A stretch of 64,000 nucleotides of DNA, taken from contig JABACO010000021.1 in the NCBI GenBank assembly GCA_013339895.1, positions 6,318,812-6,382,811 of the forward strand. The letters run 5' to 3'. Under the pieces are notes generated by a model, which saw only the letters and a list, made by a program, of their open reading frames with translations, had not been told where the DNA came from and ran no database searches. This document shows positions 31,267-46,100 of this stretch, piece after piece (the stretch's first letter is position 1; every line of letters starts with the position of its first letter). Position numbers and translations under genes: made by a program. This DNA is from Ephydatia muelleri. Lineage: Eukaryota; Porifera; Demospongiae; Spongillida; Spongillidae.

Positions 31267-33608
31267 ACATAAACATTACCAACAGTCGTGTAAGGTGTGG
31301 ACCTTGTTCCTAAGTCTCCTCCATCCAGCACGAATCACCACATCATCAATGCTACAAACCAGAGCTGCATCGTACACAAGGCACACTCCAACTACAGAAA
31401 GAGCTCTCGGGGAACACAACGTCGCCAGGTATGCAAAGATGGCCGATGTGCCCAGCCACACCCAAGGGACGGCTGTCGGCCTGCAAGGGAGGGAGTGCTT
31501 GGCGGCAACCAGGTGGAATGATTTCTGGTAGGCGAGGAGGGCGAGGAGGTACAAGACGGCAGAGAGCAGTTCCGCCCTTCCAGGAATGGTGGCTACCTGG
31601 TTGGTAAGATGCAGCCCTGATAGGACAGTAGTGAATGCGTATGACATGAAATTCATTCAACTGTTCTACACGGTGTGCAAAAGATCTGTACGTCCCACAC
31701 CACCCACACCACACACACCACCCACACCACACAAAGGATATTTAATAACGAAATGTGATACTTTTCATGTCCTCTACTGTAAATAGCACTGAATGCCCCA
31801 CCCTTACGGAAAAATCAAACAACAGTGTTGTTCTACAAGCATAGCATTAGTTGATACAGGCGCATGTATGTCATCTTTATTCCTCAATACAGACATTCAG
31901 AGCACTTGTGCCACAAGTGGAGATGGTCTGCATGAAGGGCTGGACTGGTTGAGGGACAAACTTTTCAAGAATGGAGTAAAGAAGACATCACCTCAGCCCC
32001 TCACGGACAAGATACGTTCTTCTGCATCAGATACTCAATTCAAATTAGGCTTTATGTCCTCTTGGCTATCATCTATTTTCGTAGCCCGCGATCTGTGAGC
32101 ACTACATGAACATTGCACATAGCCAGACATCAGTTTCTGCAACATTTTTCACACATGCCACAAAGAATAAATACACAGATTTATCAGTGTAACAGAGAGT
32201 ACAGCTGTATGTACATAGACACATCTGTGTGAATATTGAATAAAGATTTATTGGTGTTGGGTGTGCATTACAAGTGCAGTAACAATTATTGTAGTCTAGG
32301 GTCCAAGTGATCTAGGGTCCTAGTGAAAGTGCTGAAGTCTAGGGTCCTAGTGAAAGTGCTGAAGTCTAGGGTCCTAGTGAAAGTGCTGAAGTCTAGGGTC
32401 CTAGTAAAAGTGCTGAAGTCTAGGGTCCTAGTGAAAGTGCTGAAGTCTAGGGTCCTAGTGAAAGTGCTGAAGTCTAGGGTCCTAGTGAAAGTGCTGAAGT
32501 ATCTCATCAGACATAGAGGATTGTTATTTTCAACCAGAAGGACTTATACCAAGACTTGAATACTTTGAAATAGATACCGCAGCTTTTCAAGAATGTAGAG
32601 GAATTATTATGTTTTCATATGCAGAGTCCCCATCCTTAACTCTCTTACATCACATATTGCAAGGTCGGCATGATGGTTCCTGATAAAACATGAGCCTGGG
32701 GTATCATGCCCAATAAAAGTAGAGCTCTCCACTGTAGCAACCTCAGCGCAGAATAAATGTACTGTATACCTTGTACCTACAATGCAAGGGCAGTTGCCTC
32801 ATGAAAACATTTCGCCTCAAGGAAATCTGTACATTATGAAATTTAACAGTAGTCGTCCAGACATTTCAATGACGGAATGAACAGGTGTATACCAAAGAAG
32901 GAACCAATAAATACATGTTTAATTTTGAGCCAAATCTTCAGTTTTAGTATTGCCCTACCGCTATTCTGGGATAAAATGCTATTGAGGATTTTCTACAACC
33001 ATTTGGCACACACAGTGTGCTTGATAAACACACAATGGTGTACAGACAACTTTTCGCGGGCTTTGCGCTTGTGGCGGGTTCACAGAAATGTGACCCCGAC
33101 CCACTCACGGGCAGCTAGACTTACGGCTTCTGTGTGGACGGGGTGCGTCGCAAAGAGGAGAGCGCACATTGTCCCTACGGAAGTGTCCAGCCCCATCCAG
33201 ACGCACAACCACAGCAAGAGTACGGAGGCCGTGGCGTGGAGGAGAACGTTGGTGGGCTGGAATCTCGCCTCATTTGCCCATAGCACAGCGTCTAGCTCAA
33301 AGCTCAGCGAAACGAGAGTCTTCTGGTTTAGCATGGGTGCGTGTGGGTTAGCGTCTACATGGGGAGTACCCCAAATATCGCTATTAAAGACGACTGCAAA
33401 AGGGTTCGTAGTACTACAATGAAAATGAGAAGATTCATAAATATTTTTACTTTTAGTTTTCATTAATAGATTACCTTACGTCGGCATTATTTTCAAGGGC
33501 TTCACGGTCGTTCCCAGCTAGAATGTTTACGTAAAGTAGCACTACGACAACAAACACGACACAGCTGGCCAGTGCCCTCGACCGTCTGACATCAGTAGAC
33601 CCATACAT
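27846..33608 (-). CDS. TMTC: TMTC-family protein O-mannosyltransferase, N-terminal membrane part (3' end lost in gap)
   Basis: TMTC enzymes are ER membrane proteins that O-mannosylate cadherin-type folds from dolichol-phosphate-mannose; they have an N-terminal multi-pass domain and C-terminal TPR repeats (family knowledge). Exons with consistent phase: 33608-33475 (start ATG, then a membrane segment with [12 protein letters not shown]), 33413-33125, 31596-31280, 28685-28345, 28038-27846. Family motifs: [49 protein letters not shown] followed by WSM, then LPFLPSSNL and [14 protein letters not shown]. About 424 residues are visible. The TPR part must lie in or beyond the gap. The subtype (1-4) was not resolved. 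The start codon is 129 bp from the divergent MPDU1 start. Confidence 0.9.
28725..28752. repeat. Poly-G run
   Basis: GGAGGAGGAGAGG followed by about 22 consecutive G, in a TMTC intron. Confidence 0.9.
29618..29744. mobile_element. 127-bp palindromic MITE-like element in a TMTC intron
   Basis: The ends are inverted copies: AATAGACCCTTCCCTTTAAA on the left and its reverse complement on the right, continuing inward through CTCCGGACGTGACATCACT for arms of about 55 bp with a few mismatches. No coding capacity. No clear target-site duplication was seen. Confidence 0.8.
30029..30815. repeat. ~790-bp foldback (long inverted repeat) in a TMTC intron
   Basis: The sequence from TATATGGAACGTTCTATGAG (30029) inward matches the reverse complement of the sequence ending GAACGTTCCATATA (near 30815). 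The arms are each about 370 bp with moderate divergence and a short centre near 30400-30440. Shared internal words include GTGCCTTGCACAATCATAGT and CTACATCTTTAGGTAGGAGC. It would fold as a hairpin in the pre-mRNA. Confidence 0.85.
31080..31266. repeat. (CA)n / (CACATA)n microsatellite
   Basis: Interrupted CA repeat directly downstream, on the minus strand, of the TMTC exon ending at 31280. Confidence 0.95.
31757..33124. other. Long TMTC intron sequence without other genes
   Basis: Apart from the 27-bp minisatellite there is only AT-rich, non-coding-looking sequence. Confidence 0.6.
32293..32502. repeat. 27-bp minisatellite, about 7 copies
   Basis: Unit TCTAGGGTCCTAGTGAAAGT plus GCTGAAG, in a TMTC intron. 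Nine-residue protein-like repeats across it on both strands are artefacts. Confidence 0.95.
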
Positions 33609-33737
33609 ACGACGTCAAGTGCAATCGAGGAGAGGCTAAGTCACGTGACCTGATTCTCAACAAAAATCGCGGCTATAAATTAAGTCACGTGACACATGAC
33701 CACAATGTAATAGTCTTTCACCCAGCAACGCACAACG
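33609..33737. promoter_or_regulatory. 129-bp divergent promoter between TMTC and MPDU1 with two GTCACGTGAC sites
   Basis: The whole interval between the two start codons is 129 bp, so promoter and both 5' leaders share it. GTCACGTGAC occurs at 33640-33649 and 33684-33693, 44 bp apart start to start. This 10-mer is an extended palindromic E-box, identical to the consensus described for TFEB/TFE3-type CLEAR elements and compatible with USF/MITF-class bHLH-Zip factors. A TATA-like CTATAAATTA lies between them at 33673. Factor identity in this organism is inference. Confidence 0.75.
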
Positions 33738-36292
<2,555 letters not shown>

Positions 36293-36426
36293 GGACAATT
36301 ATAATCATTTTATAGATGTACACATAAACATAATTATAGAAACCATTTTATCGTAATTGTATCACCGTTGTTTAGGTTGTGCATGCAGTAGCTGCTTTTC
36401 TCGTAATTAGCAGTTACATCACCGCA

Positions 36427-36497
36427 CATCACAGTTTAACTTCACTTGAAGAGTTGGCAGTCGATCTCAACAAGTCGCCATGGCAGATAACGATTGC
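36427..36497 (+). pseudogene. Diverged fossil copy of GH31 exon 2
   Basis: Translates as SLTSLEELAVDLNKSPWQIT, parallel to the exon 2 residues SQLNFTFGELTVVLNKSPWQ of the gene starting 200 bp downstream. No splice-compatible gene surrounds it. Confidence 0.7.
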
Positions 36498-36646
36498 ATT
36501 CCATATTAACTAGCTCACTGTTCACCATATGCAAATTATGAAGTCACAAGATGGAATGGAATAATACAGGCCAATAAATGATTTGTATGATAGTGACGAG
36601 GATTAGTGAATATCGATAGCACACCACATCCCCCTGCATGGAAAGA

Positions 36647-37485
36647 ATGCGGACCAACTTGAAGTTGCTGCTACTGGTCGCAGTTGCCAGCAGTGCCCTG
36701 GATGTGCACGTGAGGATTTCGTTCTCATCAAAGTCTTGCAATTAAAATATAAACGAACACTTGATTTTATCTCGTCGCAGGATAGCACTTCACAGCTGAA
36801 CTTCACCTTTGGAGAACTGACAGTCGTTCTAAACAAATCGCCATGGCAGATGACGATAATAGACCGCGTTACCCAGCTCAATCTGTTAACTGAAACGTCT
36901 GATAGCGAGTATCGTTTGGTGAGCATCTGGCATGTGTCGGTTGAGCATGCTTAAACTTGCCTTTCCACCTTGCAGGGCTTTGGCAAGTGGGACGGCATTT
37001 ACCTGGACATTTACGAGGGCTACTTGTTCCGCGTTGGGCTCATCGTGGAGTGGTACAGTGCCCAGGACGTCGTCAGCTGGTCGAACGGTAGCGACTCCTT
37101 GAGCGTGCTAGTAAGCGCGTCGGGCCCATCAGGTCGATACATCCAGGTCAACTTCACGGATTTCCAAGCGAGGCAGTTCTCCCTCCACGCAACAGTGGTG
37201 GGAGCAGGTGCTACCGACCTGTGAGTAGCGTTTTCCGTCGAAACGTTTCTCCTCTTAGCAGGGAACTTCGTAATTGCTTGCAGCAATCGGATGGGTATTG
37301 GCTTCCTGACACCCGACGAGGAGCAGTTCTTTGGCTTTGGAGAGAGGTTTACTGGATGTAACCAGAGGGGACACGCTGTTGGCTCGTGGCTGGAGGATGG
37401 CAACTGGGGAGTGGGGGTGTTTGGAAATGCAACGTGGGATCTCAGGGTTAGTACAGAGAAATGGTCAGATGGTTGTATGCACATT

Positions 37486-37574
<89 letters not shown>

Positions 37575-39422
37575 GTGCGTGTGTGTGTGCATGCGTGTGT
37601 GTGTGCATGCGTGTGTGTGTGTGTGCATGCGTGTGTGTGTGCATGTGTGTGTGTGCATGTGTGTGTGTGTGCATGCGTGTGTGTGTGCATGTGTGTGTGT
37701 GCATGTGTGTGTGTGCATGTGTGTGTGTGCATGTGTGCATGTGTGTGTGTGTGTGGGTGTGATGATATAAAGAGCACTCTCTCATGCTGATGTTGGAAGG
37801 TTCCCAAAGGGGAGGAGTCTACATACTGTCCAATGCCTCTCATGATCTCATCAAAAGCCTATGGTCTGCAGATGGACACTTTTGTGAGGTACACTGTGTG
37901 TATAAGTTTGTGCGTGTGTGTGTGTGTATGTGTGTGTGCATGTATGTGTGCATGTATGTGTGTGCGTGTGTGTGCATGTATGTGTGCATGTGTGTGTGAT
38001 TGTGTGTGTGTGTGTAAAGAGCATCAATAGAGGGGAGGAGTATGATAAAGAGAGGGGTGTGGTCAGAAGAGAATGGAGATCTGCAGCAGCTATAAGTTGT
38101 GTATACCCTATAGGACCGTCTTTGACTTGGCCAAGACAGCACCAAATCTGATGTTGCTTCAACAAGAAAGCAATGGACTTGATATAATCTTCTTTATGGG
38201 AGTAACACCACGGGTTAGCGACATGCAATCATTTCTATCTTTCTATCACGTTTTAGTGGTTATGTTTCAGGATACCTTCTCAATGCTTATTGAAAAGAAT
38301 GGAAAGTCATTGATTCCACCTCCTTGGGAGGTAAATAATGCCAAATGTGTGATGAAGTCTTGAAGAGCATCTTATAACAGTGTATTCAGATGTGGTGGTG
38401 GTGGTGATGTGAGGCTCGACAACAGTGCCATATTGAATGCTTTTCCTTCATCTAGTTTAGCCCTTGGAACCAGTTCACTGATGAGGAAGATGATGTCACA
38501 GCTGTCCAGAGGCTAAAGTATGGAATGTCACACAATGCCTAATTGTAATGTTTCTATTTAATGCTCTGCACTGGCACACAGCGAACTGTACTTCAAATAT
38601 GACATTCCAACCTCAGTGAACATAGATTCTGTCCACTTTTTCCCTGAGGGGGCACAGAGGGGTCACGAGGATGTCTTGAAGGTATGGGAGGGGCCTTGAA
38701 TGTATGGGAGGGCCTTGAGGGTGTGGGAGGGGCCTTGAATGTATGGGAGGGGCCTTGAGGGTGTGGAAGGGGCACACGCCCATACTCTGTGCCATTTGAT
38801 GGGAGCTTGGGTACATGTGTGTCTTTGCATGTACCACTCATAACAAGGATTTTTATGTTTCAGTGTTAAAAGAAGGAGAAAAAACAAACAAAAAACTAAA
38901 CTAAACACAGAAAATTTCTGTCAGCGTTACATGTGATTGTTTCCAAGGGGATGGAATCATTTAATGGTCTGATCCCATGTGTAGCATTACCTGAGCATAT
39001 ACTATTATAACTCATCCTTCAGCAGTATTTCTCTACCCACAGAGTGAAAACGAAGAGCTATTGTCTTTAGGAGTGAAAGTGAGTCTGTTCTCTAGATTTC
39101 TCACTAACCTTGGTCATTTTCTTTTGTCAAAAACACCTTTCTCTTCTACTGGCTTTTGTTAGCCACACCTCTTCCTATGTTAACCACACTCCTTTTCCTC
39201 CAGACTCTCTGCTACTTCAACGCAATGTTAGACACCTCCTATGAAGAGCTATACAACACTGCAGCTGAAGATGGCTACTTGACAAAGACACAAGCTGGTC
39301 TGCCATATAATTATTCGTATATGGGATCACAGTAGGTAACCCAGTCATTGAAGGTGGCTCTCTTCATCATAGCCTCATGCTAAACATTGCATGCATGCAT
39401 TCATGCACATATGCCCACAAAA

Positions 39423-39455
<33 letters not shown>

Positions 39456-40148
39456 AACAAAGAAAAAAAAAAAAAAAAAGAAAAAAAAAAAAAAAAAAAA
39501 ACAAAAAAAAAAAAAAAAAAAAATAAAAAAAAAAAAAAAAACAAAAAAGAAAAAAAAAAAAAAAAAAAAAAAGAAACAAAAAAAAAGAACAAACAAAAAA
39601 TAACAGAAAACAAAAAAAAAAAAACAAACAAAAAAGAAAAAAAACATCAACCAAACCAAAAAACACACACACCACATCACACAGCAAACATCACACCACA
39701 CCAACATACAAAAACAACCAACCAATCACACACAACACATCACACCACATCACACAACACACATCACAACCACCACACCACATCACACCACATCACATCA
39801 CACCACATCACACCACATCACACTACCACACCACACCACATCACACCACACCACATCACACCACACCACATCACACCACATCACACCACACCACACCACA
39901 CCACACCACACCACATCACACCGCACCACATCACAGCACCACACCACATCACACCACACCACACCACATCACACCACACCACACACACCACACCACATCA
40001 CACCACACCACACCACATCACACCGCACCACACCACATCACACCACATCACATCACACCACACCACACCACACCACACCATATTCACATGCAAAACACAC
40101 ATACATGCACATGTACATAAATGCACATATACTTAACATGCCATACAT

Positions 40149-40184
<36 letters not shown>

Positions 40185-43100
40185 CAGTTTTCATGTTTCC
40201 CAGGTGGATTTTTCAAACCCAGCAGCAGTGCAGTGGTATCAGGAACAGCTCAATGAAGCTGTAATGCTCAACTTCAGTGGATGGATGTATGATTATGGAG
40301 AGTACACACCTCCCTACTCTGTGTCGTACGATGGCAGCTCAGGTATAGCACCCCTCTAGTCCCCTTCCCACCCCTCCAGTCCCCTTCCCCACCCCTCTAG
40401 TCCCCTTCCCCACCCCTCTAGTCCCCTTCCCACCCCTCCAGTCCCCTTCCCCAGCCCTCTAATCCCCTTCCCTACCCCTCTAGTCTCCTTCCCACCCCTC
40501 TAGTCCCCTTTCCCCACCTCTCTAGTCCCCTTCCCCACCTCTCTAGTCCCCTTCCCACTCCTCTAGTCCCCTTCCCACTCCTCTAGTCCCCTTCCCACCC
40601 CTCTATTACCCCTCTCGTTCCCTTCCCACCCCTCTAGTCCCTTCTAGTCCCATTCCCCACCCCTCTAGTCCCCTCCCACCCTTCTAGTGCCCTTCCCACC
40701 CCTCTAGTCCCCTTCCCCACCCCTCTAATCCCCTTCCCCACCCTGTGGCCATGTTCTCCATCTCCCATGTTCCTCACATGGGTTGCCACGCCCCCCTCCC
40801 CTAGGGTTGGATATGCACAACAAGTTTGCCCTGCTATACCAGAAGACAGCATACGACTATATGAGCAGGCTGGACCCTGATCCCTCTGATGCCTATGCCC
40901 CAGACTACATGTTCTATGTAAGGTGAGGAGACACATTCTTTGTGTGTCTGTGTACCATGGTGAGCGGAACAAAAGATGATCAGAGAACTTGAATACAGGG
41001 TGTCCCATAAATGAAGGAAAATCACCACAAGTAGTTATTCTAGTGGATATTTGTCATTAATAAATAGGAAGACATTATGGTGAGATAAATAATAATTTAA
41101 TTAATGCTTAATTAAAAGCAAATGACTATTCATAATCAAGCGCCTGAAGATCACATCTTTTGACCATTAATACTCTACAATATGGAATTTGTTAATTAAT
41201 ATCAGGTTACAGTTTTAGCTAAGTAAATAACCTTCATTAAAAATTATAACCTGAATATCGGTGGTTGAATGAGTAGTTGAATTTATTACCAATTTAACTA
41301 ACTGAAATTTAAGAAGCAGGATGTTCGATAGTTGAGTTGATAAGTCATATGATTTTTTTGTTGTGTGTAAATTGATTAAATTAATATTTATTAATTTTGA
41401 TTTAGAAGGTAAATATATAATAACTTATGGATGTTAAGACAATGAAGCACTTGAAGTATTCAGTAGAATTTGCAAGGAGACTAGCCGACATACAACGTCA
41501 TACATCAGTCTCTAAAACACTTAAGGCTGGGCACATGTAGCAAAATGCCAGTACCCTCCTTGCATGTTGTTGGCAAAGTACAATAATTGGTGTTTTAAGT
41601 ATAATTATGAATATTGTGCATAATATAATGTATGGGACAGTGCCGAACCTAACACATGTTTTTTCAAGCTTTCAAATAATTTGATATTCTAAGAGAGATA
41701 CCTAGGTCCTCCACAACTTCTTCTTTCTTATGCACCAGAAATTGGTCTGGCCATCATGGAGTTACAATGACCTGAATTATTAATTAGGCGTACGTTTCAA
41801 TTGCATGTGCTCCTGCCTGGAAAATTGTATATTATCATGTTAGGGTCATGTAATTATGTGTACCAGTTCCAATAGAATTAAATTCGTATAACATAATATA
41901 ATAATTAAAAGTTAATTATCAAGCTCATTTATAATTTTCCTTGATAGTGGGACACCCTGTATATCAGTTAAGAGCACATCTGAACATTGAATCTCATGTG
42001 GGGGTGTTTGAATCTCATGTGGGGGTGTTTGAATCTCATGTGGGGGTGTTTGAATCTCATGTGGGGGTGTTTGAATCTCATGTGGGGGTGTTTGAATCTC
42101 ATGTGGGGGTGTTTGAATCTCATGTGGGGGTGTTTGAATCTCATGTGGGGGTGTTTGAATCTCATGTGGGGGTGTTTGAATGTCACGAATGCACAAGCTT
42201 TGAGATGGTGGAGTAATTTTGATTGAACCAAGTCAAGAATTTGTTCCCCCAGTGTTTCTCACTAGTTTTGTCTTATAATGGATATTACATGACAAATAAT
42301 TAATGGCACAAATGCATTACATCCAGCCTGCTTATAAAGAAACAAATAGGATTGTTTCCGTGAAAAAGGGACGTAGCACATGTTTGTTTTTTTTTATTTC
42401 GAAATGTTTGATAATCTAGAAGTCTGAAATGTCCTCTATACATTGCTTCTTGAGAATCGGAGTATCTATCGTGGAGTTGTAAGGTGCTGAATTTTTAATT
42501 AACCATACATTTCAAGCGTTACATTTCTATTGTGTGTACTGGAAATTTTATAATGTGCTAGGTCCCTTTACACGGAATGGATCCCAAATGATAAAATCTT
42601 GGTATTCAGCAGTACAATATGTGGGTATATTTCCTCTCCATTGTGTTTGATGCAGATGGGAATACAGCTCAGGCTGAGTTAGGACTTGTGGCCAGACTGC
42701 ATTGATTTGTGGATATTACGCTCTGCCCCACCGCACACCATTACACATCTTTACATACACATGGCAGATCAAGCTATACAGGGTCGCAGCAGTACACGTG
42801 GGCCCAATGGACTGGGGACCCTTCATCTGACTGGTACCGCCCACCAAATGCAGGTCACATGACCTGTACCCACTGTCCCATGTAGGAGCTATGCCAGTGG
42901 ACTACCAGCCCAGGTAGTGGCCAGTCTAAACATCGGGCTGTCAGGAATGCCTTACTCTGGATCAGACATAGGTAAGAGGAAGGAGGGGAGGAGGAGGAGA
43001 GGAGGAGAGGAGAGGGGATGGGGAAGATAAGAATCCCAATGGTTGCTGTGTTGCTGGTCAAGCTGTACTTACTGCATGCATGTATTCTTGTTGAGTCTAG

Positions 43101-46100
43101 AGACACTGAAGCACCTAGAAAATCATTAAACCAGATATGACCTCAAATAGTGGTGTAGAGGGGGTAGGAGGGTGTAGAGGGAGGAGGGTGTAAAGGGGAG
43201 GAGGGTGTGGAGGAGGAGGAGGGTGTAAAGGGGAGGAGGGGGTAGAGGAGGATGAGGGTGTAGAGGGGGAGGAGGGTGTAGAGGGGGAGGAGGGTGTAGA
43301 GGGGGGAGGGTGTAGAGGGAGAGGATGGTTGTAAAGGGGAGGAGGGTGTAGAGGAGAATGAGGGTGTAGAGGGGAGGAGGGTAGTGTAGAGGGGGAGGAG
43401 GGTGTAAAGGGGAGGAGGGTTGTAGAGGGGGAGGAGGGTGTAAAGGGGAGGAGGTTGTAGAGGGGAGGAGGGTTGTAGAGGGAGAGGAGGGTGTAAAGGG
43501 GAGGAGGAGTGTAGAGGGATTACCCTGAGTACGGGAAGGGAGGTACAGGAGAAGATGAGCTATTGGTATAGTTAACATGTAATACCATTATATGGGTATA
43601 GTTAACATGTAATACCATTATATGGGTATAGTTAACATGTAATACCATTATATGGGTATAGTTAACATGTAATACCATTATATGGGTATAGTTAACATAT
43701 AATACCATTATATGGGTATAGTTAACATGTAATACCATTATATGGGTATAGTTAACATGTAATACCATTATATGGGTATCGTTAACATGTAATACCATAT
43801 ATGGGTATAGTTAACATATAATACCATTATATGGGTAGTTTGGTTGGAATCTAGGATGCACTGCATTGCTACAATTTTTGTTTGGCCCCACCCACCTACA
43901 GGTGGGTTTGAGTGGTACGTGGATCCGGTTCCGGACCTGGAGTTGTGGGCGAGGTGGACTGCTGTTGGGAGTGTGAGTGGCTTGATGCACGAGCAAGGAG
44001 GAGGAAAAGGGCTTGGGGCCAAGAGCAACATTTTTGAATTCCCCAACGGCACATCAATATGGAGGAAATTTGTCAAACTGCGGACACAGCTGTTTCCCTA
44101 CATCTATACACAAGCCCACATAGCCCATGAGGTGAGGGGTGTGGCACCTGGGTGTGGCACTTGTGAGAGATACCCAAGAAGTGTGGAGTGTGTGTGTATC
44201 CATGTTGTGTGTGCATGTGTGTGTATGTATGTGATGCATGTTTGTACATTTTTATGCCTGGGGGACAAAACAGTACGCCTATGTGTCATTGTCCTCCCCT
44301 CCAGTACATGTTTGGGGACTCATTCCTGGCAGCCCCAGTGGTGAACCAAGGGGCCACCAAGTGGGAGGTGTACCTGCCCACCTACGGGGATGGTCTGGGC
44401 CCCCTGTGGCTTGATGTTGGCTCCACCTTCCAGGTACTCAATATGCCTCTATACATTTTTAAAAAAATTATAAAATGCTTGCTAAGTTCTTTTGCTAGTA
44501 GTAAGTGTGCATGTGTGATTCAAATGATCAAATTATCTCAGCTGGCAAAGATGATTATAACAATGACCTCAATGGATTCCCAACATCACTTATAGTACTT
44601 ACTTGGTGTGCAGTTTTAGAAGCACGTTAGCATCTTGTTTTCTTTTCATATTCATTTGTCATCTATTGGGTCAGTATGGTCAAACAGCATTGTGCTGAAA
44701 CTCAAGGTGCACATTATCAAATGGTGTGCATTAAAAGAAAGTAGCACCAGTGTTGCACTTAGTGACACTTCACAGATATGGACTTCGATAAGTTATTGTC
44801 TTCAGCAAAGAATGGTGCAGCCAATCTCTGAAATTTCAGCAGAGGTTAATAGCGCTTTCAGGATCATAATAAGAGCTTTAAATGTGATGGCGTTTAAGAC
44901 GTATAAGTTATGTCCCATCACAGAGAGCTACTAGCATGGTTCTTTACCCTTTTACCACACAGTACGACTCAGCTGATGGTCGATATCGTATTGGATTCAG
45001 CGATTACTACACAGGAGGGCAGTACGTTGGTACAGGGGGAGGAGGAGGGGGAGGGGGGGAGGAGGGGGGCAATGCATAGATCATAACCACTGCCTTACCA
45101 CAGGACCGTAACGGTGGAATCTCCCATCGACAACGTACCTCTGTTTGTCATGGCTGGCAGCATCATTCCTGTTCTGGACCCCAGGGTCTTGACCCTCAAC
45201 AATGCCACCAACTCCTCTGTCACAACCTGGTGGGACCTCAAGGTAAGGGAATGGGACGTTGTGATGAGGGATGGGAGATTGTGAGGAGGGGATGGGAGGT
45301 TGTGATGAGGGATGGGAGATTGTGAGGAGGGGATGGGAGGTTGTGATGAGGGGTGGAGGTTGTGAGGAGGGATGGGAGGTTGTGAGGAGGGATGGGAGGT
45401 TGTGAGGAGGGATGGGAGGTTGTGATGAGGGGTGGAGGTTGTGAGGAGGGATGGGAGGTTGTGAGGAGGGATGGGAGGTTGTGAAGTGGGGATGGGAGGT
45501 TGTGATGAGGGGATGGGAGGTTGTGAGGAGGGATGGGAGGTTGTGAGGAGGGATGGGAGGTTGTGAGGAGGGGATGGGATGTTGTGAGGAGGGGATGGGA
45601 GGTTGTGAGGAGGGATGGGAGGTTGTGAGGAGGGGATGAGGGGTTGTGAGGAGGGGTTGGGAGGTTGTGAGGAGGGATGGGAGGTTGTGAGGAGGGATGG
45701 GAGGTTGTGAGGAGGGGGTGGAGGTTGTGAGGAGAGATGGGAGGTTGTGAGGAGGGATGGGAGGTCGTGAGGAGGGGTGGGAGATTGTGAGGAGGAGAGT
45801 GTGATGGGGATGGGATTTGCATCATCACCATGTGGGGAGGGGTGGAGGGATGATGTGGGGAGGGGTGGAGGGATGATGTGGGGAGGGGTGGAGGGATGAT
45901 GTGGGGAGGGGGGAGGGGGGAGGGATGATGTAGGGAGGGGTGGAGGGATGATGTAGGGAGGGTGGAGGGATGATGTGGGAGGGGTGGAGGGATGATGTGG
46001 GGAGGGGTGGAGGGATGATGTGGGGAGGGGTGGAGGGATGATGTGGGGAGGGGTGGAGGGATGATGTGGGGAGGGGTGGAGGGATGATGTGGGGAGGGGT

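Noticed and set aside
39367..40136. Lys- or Phe-rich and His-rich open frames at 39.4-40.1 kb
   Set aside because: Homopolymer and satellite artefacts.
40185..43000. Calling the GH31 gene a sulfoquinovosidase
   Set aside because: Nucleophile and acid/base motifs are similar, but the sulfonate-binding Arg/Trp of that branch could not be identified.
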